From Phycisphaerales bacterium UBA7800 (lineage in GTDB: Bacteria > Planctomycetota > Phycisphaerae > Phycisphaerales > Phycisphaeraceae): a DNA stretch of 64,000 bases. The notes under the pieces are model-generated. The model searched no databases. It was not told the DNA's origin and saw only the letters and a program-made list of their open reading frames with translations. Below, piece by piece: positions 58,713 through 64,000 of the stretch; position 1 is the first letter of the stretch; every line of letters begins with the position of its first letter. The stretch spans positions 1 through 64,000 of the forward strand of contig DLCK01000092.1 of NCBI GenBank assembly GCA_002480565.1, given 5' to 3'. Made by a program: the position numbers and the translations under genes.

Positions 58713-59932
58713 GTAGTTACATCATCGATCTTGCCAAGCCCGAATTCTGGGTGACGTTTCTAGCTGCGGTTATACTGCTGGCGCCGATGGCCAACGGTCA
58801 GTTTCGCAGTCTGCGTTTTGCGTTGATCAATCTGGGTTTTCTGACCGCATTACTCGGATTCACCGGTGGCGGTGTGATCCTTGCCGGCTGCGTGGTGGCA
58901 TGGTTATTGACCGTTGCCATCAAGAACAAACAACTTCGCCCGGTCTTCTCAACGGTCGCCCTGCTGCTGTGCATCGCCCTGTTTTTGTTGCATAAGATCC
59001 ATGGCATTGGCGAAGCGATTCGTCTGCAAGGTGCAGCCCCGATTCTCTCACTGATTGCTTTTTCGTATGTCTGTCTGCGTCTAATCGATATGTATCGGAG
59101 TCTCTGGGAGGAGCGTTTGCCGTTCCCGAGTTTGATTCAGACGATCAACTACTGCCTGCCGTTTCATATGATGGCTGCGGGTCCTATCCAGTCTTACGAA
59201 GAGTTCATCACTCAACCCGACCTGCCGCGTCCCGTCGAATCTCGCCAGGTACTTCGTGGCTTTGAACGTCTTGCCTTTGGTGTGTTCAAAAAATTCGTCT
59301 TAGCCTTTGTGATCCAGAAAATTTTTCTTACCGACTTTACCGCAGGCAACGGTTATTGGGCACTCGAAGCACAGATGTTTTTCATCTGGTTGTACATCGA
59401 CTTCTCTGCTTACAGTGATATCGCCGTGGGCATCGGTCGAATCATCGGCGTGCAGACCCCTGAAAACTTCAATCGACCTTACCTTGCCCGTAACATCACC
59501 GTCTTCTGGGAACGCTGGCACATTTCACTGTCCATGTGGATTCGCCGGAACCTGTTTTACCCAACGCAAATCGCAGCGCTACGCGTCACTGGCAATCGCT
59601 GGCCGATGTGGTGCGCCTCGGTTGCGTTTATGGTGTCCTTCCTGCTGTGCGGACTCTGGCATGGTATCGCCTGGAACTTTGTCGTCTGGGGCGTCATGCA
59701 TGCATCGGGTTTGATCATCGTCAACCTGTATAAAAAACGACTCTCCAAAAAGCTCAAAGCCAAGGGTGTCAAAAAATATATGGCCAACCCCTACATCAAA
59801 GTCGTGGCGATGGCCATCACCTTTGAATGGGTCGCAATCAGTCACTTGACCTTCTTCTTCCGGACTCCGGAAATGATGCAGGGCTTTTACTGGTTGGTCA
59901 ATTTAGTGACCGGCGGAGGTAGCGGACAATGA
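58709..59932 (+). CDS. MBOAT-family membrane O-acyltransferase (AlgI/DltB-like)
   Basis: A 407-residue polytopic membrane protein (about ten helices). NITVFWERWHISLSMWIRRNLFYP is the conserved AlgI/DltB segment and LWHGIAWNFVVWGVMHA holds the two histidines His318 and His331, the latter being the usual catalytic residue. The enzymes pass an acyl group from a carrier or CoA on the inner face to a polysaccharide or teichoic acid outside. It is rather shorter than AlgI. Coupled to FkbH by ATGA and followed by the 51-residue peptide and SGNH-like protein, it very likely accepts an acyl group from the ACP of this operon. Confidence 0.92.
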   Translation: MSSYIIDLAKPEFWVTFLAAVILLAPMANGQFRSLRFALINLGFLTALLGFTGGGVILAGCVVAWLLTVAIKNKQLRPVFSTVALLLCIALFLLHKIHGIGEAIRLQGAAPILSLIAFSYVCLRLIDMYRSLWEERLPFPSLIQTINYCLPFHMMAAGPIQSYEEFITQPDLPRPVESRQVLRGFERLAFGVFKKFVLAFVIQKIFLTDFTAGNGYWALEAQMFFIWLYIDFSAYSDIAVGIGRIIGVQTPENFNRPYLARNITVFWERWHISLSMWIRRNLFYPTQIAALRVTGNRWPMWCASVAFMVSFLLCGLWHGIAWNFVVWGVMHASGLIIVNLYKKRLSKKLKAKGVKKYMANPYIKVVAMAITFEWVAISHLTFFFRTPEMMQGFYWLVNLVTGGGSGQ

Positions 59933-60084
59933 AAATGATCCATTGCATCAAACGTTGGCTTAGCCCCGTGCAGGACATGCCTGCGTGGTTGTACTATCTG
60001 AAGCTCATCACGGTGATCCTCATGTTCATGCTCGCATACTGCATGGCACAGCAGGACAATCCGTTTTTCTATCAGGCGTTTTAA
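59929..60084 (+). CDS. 51-residue single-pass membrane peptide
   Basis: A short gene whose ATG overlaps the MBOAT stop by four bases (ATGA) and whose stop lies two bases before the SGNH-like start. The peptide has a basic N-terminus (MKMIHCIKRW), one hydrophobic segment (residues ~21-39, LYYLKLITVILMFMLAYC) and a short polar C-tail with DNPFFYQAF. The dense coupling on both sides makes translation highly likely. DltABCD operons contain a similarly small membrane peptide (DltX) beside DltB; sequence similarity cannot be judged at this length, but the position is analogous. It may stabilise MBOAT or link it to the SGNH protein. Confidence 0.72.
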   Translation: MKMIHCIKRWLSPVQDMPAWLYYLKLITVILMFMLAYCMAQQDNPFFYQAF

Positions 60085-60086
60085 TC

Positions 60087-61229
60087 ATGACCGACAACAG
60101 TCCTCAAACTCCTCAAGCACCTGAAGCGCTCACCGCTACAATGCGCATCACTGCTATTGTGCGCGTACTCACAGGCCTGATGGTCATGGCGTTGATCGTT
60201 AACATCATCCTGAATGTCAGTTCGACGCTTTGGCCGAACTGGATCCCGGAGAAAATGTCCGGCGCCGGATTTCAAAAAGACATTACGCAGCGCGTCCATG
60301 CAGCGGAGAAAGCCTTCACTTCAAACGCTCAATTGCAAAACCAAAAACTATGCGTCTTTTTAGGGCTTTCCAGTCAACGTGAATCGGTGGACCTGGCCAC
60401 ACTCACTGACATTGATGGCATTGATGCCAAATACCTTGGACTCTGCGGCGCAGGTTTGAGTATGGCAACGATGACCCAGCAAAGCAGCGCACTATTTGAC
60501 AGTAACCTCAATCCACAACTGGCAATCATTGGTATCAATCTGTATCACCAGGTTGACCCACTGGTCATCGCCAAGTTAAAACAGGCTGACGCTCCGGTGG
60601 TAACCAAGACGGGCTTGCCAATCATCACACCGCTGCTCAAAGGTGACATCCGCAAGACATGGCATCAAACGCGACAACGGATATGGGTCTATCAACGCCG
60701 ACGTGATGTCAATACCGTTTTGACAGAAAATCTTGCAGCCATCAACACCCAAATGCTCAATCTTTTTGGAACATCCTCCAGCAGTGGTTCGGATGAAGTA
60801 ACAAGTCCATGGCGTGAAATGATCCGCATTGATGGCCCGGAAAAAGCATCCAAAGCAACCTACAAAGCACAAACTCAAAGCTACGCAAACCGCGGACTCT
60901 TTGATGTTGCGTCTTATGAACCGCAGTTAATTACCCAGGAAGAAAAAGCCTTAAACGATATCATCCGCGAATTGCAACAACGAGGCAGTACCGTCGTAAT
61001 CATGCTCATGCCTGAGTACAGTTCGCTGCGCGAGTCGGTTCCTGCGGTTGCGATGCAGCGCCTGGCAGAAAACCTTCAAACCACTTTTGGAGACACTGCC
61101 CCAGAGGTCATTGATATGCGTGACGCACTTGGTGATGACAAATTCACAGACATCTCGCATGTGAATTCATCAGGTCGAATGGCGTACAGCAAGTTGATTG
61201 CGCCGATGCTGGTTAAGTGGATGCAGTGA
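60087..61229 (+). CDS. SGNH-hydrolase-like membrane-anchored protein (AlgJ/DltD-like)
   Basis: A 380-residue protein with one N-terminal membrane helix (~21-43, VLTGLMVMALIVNIILN) and an external domain. FLGLSSQRE (Ser95/Ser96) fits SGNH block I, GLCGAGLS block II, GINLYH block III (Asn) and FTDISHVNSSG (Asp355, His358) block V with the catalytic Asp-His. AlgJ, AlgX and DltD work with MBOAT proteins to attach acyl groups to exported polymers; this should be the counterpart. ATG at 60087 is chosen since 59985 is inside the peptide gene. It is the last gene of the operon, whose end is near the hairpin at 61239-61261. Confidence 0.78.
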   Translation: MTDNSPQTPQAPEALTATMRITAIVRVLTGLMVMALIVNIILNVSSTLWPNWIPEKMSGAGFQKDITQRVHAAEKAFTSNAQLQNQKLCVFLGLSSQRESVDLATLTDIDGIDAKYLGLCGAGLSMATMTQQSSALFDSNLNPQLAIIGINLYHQVDPLVIAKLKQADAPVVTKTGLPIITPLLKGDIRKTWHQTRQRIWVYQRRRDVNTVLTENLAAINTQMLNLFGTSSSSGSDEVTSPWREMIRIDGPEKASKATYKAQTQSYANRGLFDVASYEPQLITQEEKALNDIIRELQQRGSTVVIMLMPEYSSLRESVPAVAMQRLAENLQTTFGDTAPEVIDMRDALGDDKFTDISHVNSSGRMAYSKLIAPMLVKWMQ

Positions 61230-61238
61230 GTTTATACC

Positions 61239-61261
61239 CCCGGGGACTCAAGTCCCACGGG
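61239..61261. terminator. Hairpin between convergent genes
   Basis: GGGACT (61243-61248) pairs with AGTCCC (61251-61256), with an outer CCC/GGG pairing after an internal loop. It lies between the SGNH-like and MMPL genes, so it may act as a terminator, but no T-tract is present; it also resembles a short palindromic repeat. Confidence 0.4.
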
Positions 61262-61273
61262 CTTTATTTGAAT

Positions 61274-64000
61274 TCAATTGCGTTTGGATCGGATGCGTTG
61301 GGTTAGCACTAACCATGCGGGCATGACCGTCCAACAACTAATCAGCGTCAAGATCAATCCCAGACTCACCACAAAACCAAGACTGCGAATCCCACGGTGT
61401 TGGGCGAGCATCATGCAGGCAAAACCGATGACCGTGGTCAACGTGGTGATGGTGATCCCCTTGCCTGTTGCCTGCGTGAGTCCGGGGGGATCGTCTTCGG
61501 GATGTTGACGATAGCGATGAAGCACATGCACGCCACTGTCCACCCCAATCCCAAACATCAATGGCAGGACAATGATGTTCGCAGGATTGACCTGCATACC
61601 CACCAGCTGCATGATCGCAAACGTCAAACTAAATCCGATTGCCACCGGTAACATCGCAAGCAGCGCATCATGCACATTGCGAAAGTCGATAAGCACGATG
61701 ATAAAAACGATCATCAATGCCAAAGCGCCAGCCTGAACATAGGCATCTCGGATGAGTTTACCTGACTGATAAATCTGCATCAGCACACCGGTGATCCTGG
61801 GGTCCACCGACTTGATCTGTTTGACAAAACCAGGCAAAAATTCCGGCGCCAAAGGACTCTGCCCAACAGCGAGTTTGGGATAGACTTCCAAAGTCCATCT
61901 GCCCGATTGGTCGTGATACGCTCGCAACAATTCCGCAGGCACATCCGAAGGGGTCAATGGTGAAGTGTCCAACACCGGAGCAACCTGCTTGGCAACTTGG
62001 ATCTGCAATCCATTAAACCAGTGATTAAGCCGCCCCACGCGTTTAGGCAATGAATCAACCGGCCATTGAACCATATCGGAATTGAGTTTCACAACCGATT
62101 GCCCGACCCCGGCCAGGCGATCTTTAATCTGCTTGGGCATTTTGAAAAGTGATGCACCATTGATGGCCAACTGCAAGGCTTGTAACTGGGTCTGGAGTTG
62201 TTCGACTTGCTTAGGCGTTACGGGTTTGTCATCGATTGGCTCAGGTGTCAGGCCGGTACCCAATTGGTTTTTGAGTTGGTTTAGCCGATTGATTTTGGCT
62301 TGTTCGTCAGGCGGGAAAAGCATGCCGATGCCACCGAAATTGGGTTGTACGGTGTCGAGTTTGGCAAACTCGGTCATACGTTCTCGAGCTTGCTGCATAT
62401 CCTTACAGACACTCACGCCAAAGTAGATCGACTCGCCGCCATCGGTACTGATGCGTCGGGCCCAATTCATGGCTGGCGCGTTGACAGGTTGGAGTTTAAA
62501 AAGGTCATAATCAAACCGCACATGCGTGATGGCAAAGTAGCTGGACACCGCAGTGAGTGACAAGGCAATGACCACCGTCAGCCAGGGATGTCGCGCAAAG
62601 GGTAATACCCAACGCGTATCAAAAAAATGGAGTTTGCGATTTTCCATCGGCTTGAAATGTTCATGTCCGGGTTTGACCAGACGCAGCAATGCCGGATACA
62701 CGCTGAACATCGCAAGCAGGCAGAGCAGCACACCGACACTGGCAATAAAGCCCATTTCTGCTACGCCGGTAAAGTCGGTGAGCAAGGTGGTCATGAATGC
62801 CGCAGCGGTGGTGCATGCCCCGGTGAGCACTCCCGGCCCGGTGATGCGGAAGGTTTGAACCAGGGCATCGCGGAAACCTTCTTCACTGTCATCATGATCG
62901 TGACGCAGATTCTCAAAACTGGATTTAAGATGAATCGCAAAGTCGATCCCAAGGCCAAGCAAAATAACAGTGAAGACCACGCTGATCACCTGCAGGTGTC
63001 CAACGGTAATCGTAAGAATCCCAAACGACCAGGCGATGGCGATGAACAGTGCAACCATCGCAAGCATCGGCCCACGGACACTGTGAAACGCGAGCATCAG
63101 CAAAATGGCAATAAGCACGGATGCGATGATCGTAGCAAGCGTCGAGTCATGGGTGGCAATGGCGGTCTCCTCGCCTTCGACCACTTCGATACCAGTGAGT
63201 CCGGCTTGAAGGTCTTTGTAAGCTGAAGTCTCAAGCAAGTTGGTCAATTCAGATTGGATCGAGTCGATTGCACCTTTGAGTGCGTTGAGCTTACCTGACT
63301 CTTCGAGAGGGGTAATGCGAATGAAGTAAAGTCTGCCGTTGGGACTGGTGAGATATTGTTGTCTTTCGACCTGTGGTTTTATCTCATCCATTAAAGGGTT
63401 GGTTAAATCACTTTCGAGGACTTGGCCATACGCTTTGATCAAGTCATCGAACTTGCTGATCTGTTTGACGGTGTCGTCAATTTCGATGTGTTGGGATTTG
63501 CTGTCTGTATTAATAGACGATGCTGATCTGCGGATATCACCAATGGCACGTGACAGAAGATCCGCAGGTGATTTAGCCTGTAGTAAAGACAGACTTTGCT
63601 CAACGTGCTGAAGCTGATTTTTGAATTGCTCACTTGGTGCCAATCGAATCGCTTTAGGTGAAAAGTCGGCAGTGTCCATCGTACTGGTCACATTCCCGAC
63701 AAGTGGCAAGGCTTCGAGTCGCGGTGTCAATTCAGATACAAATTTTGCAGCCAAGCCAGATTTCACCCAGAACACGTCCGGAGAAACGGATTGGTTTTGT
63801 TCTGGTCCGGCATCGACCACCACGACCAAGTCACGTGAGCCGGGGAACTTGGTTTGCCAGTCGATGAAGACTTGGTTCCAAGGCAGGTCAGGTGAAATAA
63901 GGTCATTGCGATTGGGTTGGAACTGGAGTTTAAGTGCAGTCACCGTGATCGACGCGATAGCCAGGAGCACCGCCACCATGATGATGGTCTTGGGGCGATG
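61274..64000 (-). CDS. RND/MMPL-family exporter, N-terminus cut by the window edge
   Basis: At least 901 residues of a large membrane transporter of the RND/MMPL superfamily (HpnN-like). Two halves each have a large external domain (residues ~40-270 and ~500-715) and six-helix bundles: LAMVALFIAIAWSFGILTITVG, VILLGLGIDFAIHL in the first and MFGIGVDSGVHVLHRY in the second, the sites of the proton-relay Asp residues. The frame continues upstream of the ATG at 63979 to the window edge with no stop, and the residues HRPKTII before it look like the basic cytoplasmic start of such proteins, so the true start is outside. HpnN-type pumps move lipids such as hopanoids. Convergent with operon 2, so co-function is possible but not indicated by operon structure. 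Confidence 0.88.
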   Translation of the reverse strand, partial: HRPKTIIMVAVLLAIASITVTALKLQFQPNRNDLISPDLPWNQVFIDWQTKFPGSRDLVVVVDAGPEQNQSVSPDVFWVKSGLAAKFVSELTPRLEALPLVGNVTSTMDTADFSPKAIRLAPSEQFKNQLQHVEQSLSLLQAKSPADLLSRAIGDIRRSASSINTDSKSQHIEIDDTVKQISKFDDLIKAYGQVLESDLTNPLMDEIKPQVERQQYLTSPNGRLYFIRITPLEESGKLNALKGAIDSIQSELTNLLETSAYKDLQAGLTGIEVVEGEETAIATHDSTLATIIASVLIAILLMLAFHSVRGPMLAMVALFIAIAWSFGILTITVGHLQVISVVFTVILLGLGIDFAIHLKSSFENLRHDHDDSEEGFRDALVQTFRITGPGVLTGACTTAAAFMTTLLTDFTGVAEMGFIASVGVLLCLLAMFSVYPALLRLVKPGHEHFKPMENRKLHFFDTRWVLPFARHPWLTVVIALSLTAVSSYFAITHVRFDYDLFKLQPVNAPAMNWARRISTDGGESIYFGVSVCKDMQQARERMTEFAKLDTVQPNFGGIGMLFPPDEQAKINRLNQLKNQLGTGLTPEPIDDKPVTPKQVEQLQTQLQALQLAINGASLFKMPKQIKDRLAGVGQSVVKLNSDMVQWPVDSLPKRVGRLNHWFNGLQIQVAKQVAPVLDTSPLTPSDVPAELLRAYHDQSGRWTLEVYPKLAVGQSPLAPEFLPGFVKQIKSVDPRITGVLMQIYQSGKLIRDAYVQAGALALMIVFIIVLIDFRNVHDALLAMLPVAIGFSLTFAIMQLVGMQVNPANIIVLPLMFGIGVDSGVHVLHRYRQHPEDDPPGLTQATGKGITITTLTTVIGFACMMLAQHRGIRSLGFVVSLGLILTLISCWTVMPAWLVLTQRIRSKRN

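Noticed and set aside
1..64000. tRNA genes, prophage, transposase or integrase genes
   Set aside because: None was found by eye; the small repeats have no transposase within the window. A covariance or profile search could change this for tRNAs.

Overview
The window looks like a piece of a mesophilic, probably marine, planctomycete of the class Phycisphaerae. The inference rests on a TPR-YggX fusion, pseudopilin-like proteins with an FTLIELLVVI helix and a C-terminal DG(H) motif placed next to carbohydrate genes, a DUF47-PiT phosphate pair, many secreted polysaccharide-active enzymes under LacI or XylR-type regulators, moderate GC and abundant small palindromic intergenic repeats. It is an inference from gene content; no phylogenetic marker other than a 23S rRNA tail is present.

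Layout. 1-486: apparent 3' end of a 23S rRNA followed by palindromic repeats and no recognisable 5S gene. 487-5120: housekeeping genes (SixA-type phosphatase, PiT phosphate transporter with DUF47 partner, DUF971, [2Fe-2S] ferredoxin, MBL-fold hydrolase). 5716-8244: secreted GH5 enzyme with a duplicated beta domain. 8464-9093: TPR-YggX fusion. 9359-15333: AddB-AddA recombination nuclease/helicase. 15414-21335: fused hydantoinase/oxoprolinase, FAD oxidoreductase and sialidase. 21498-31492: a carbohydrate region with a LacI regulator, a 939-aa secreted protein, a mutarotase-like protein, a pseudopilin, a XylR-type regulator and a GH78 rhamnosidase. 31791-36123: a tightly coupled five-gene operon (acyl carrier protein, AMP ligase, FabG-like reductase, polysaccharide deacetylase, GNAT). 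36381-38984: perR-katG oxidative stress operon. 39308-42364: STAND-type NTPase with six near-identical 46-aa TPR units. 42442-46676: acetylxylan esterase, dipeptidase, MiaB. 47713-55872: LacI regulator, pseudopilin and two paralogous clan GH-A-like secreted enzymes. 56100-61229: a second acyl-carrier operon (ACP, VOC, FkbH, MBOAT, a 51-aa membrane peptide, SGNH-like protein). 61274-64000: an RND/MMPL exporter that runs off the window.

How it fits together. Three regions are sugar-degradation loci in which a one-component regulator, a pseudopilin-like protein and secreted hydrolases travel together. Two operons couple a dedicated acyl carrier protein to envelope or polysaccharide modification: in one, FkbH would load a three-carbon glyceryl unit on the ACP and the MBOAT/SGNH pair would pass it outward; in the other, an AMP ligase could load the ACP, with a reductase, a deacetylase and a GNAT finishing an N-acylated product. 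The STAND-TPR gene is a candidate self/non-self sensor. Several intergenic regions hold dispersed repeats, including an 88-bp element bounded by inverted palindromes that sits in two divergent promoter regions.
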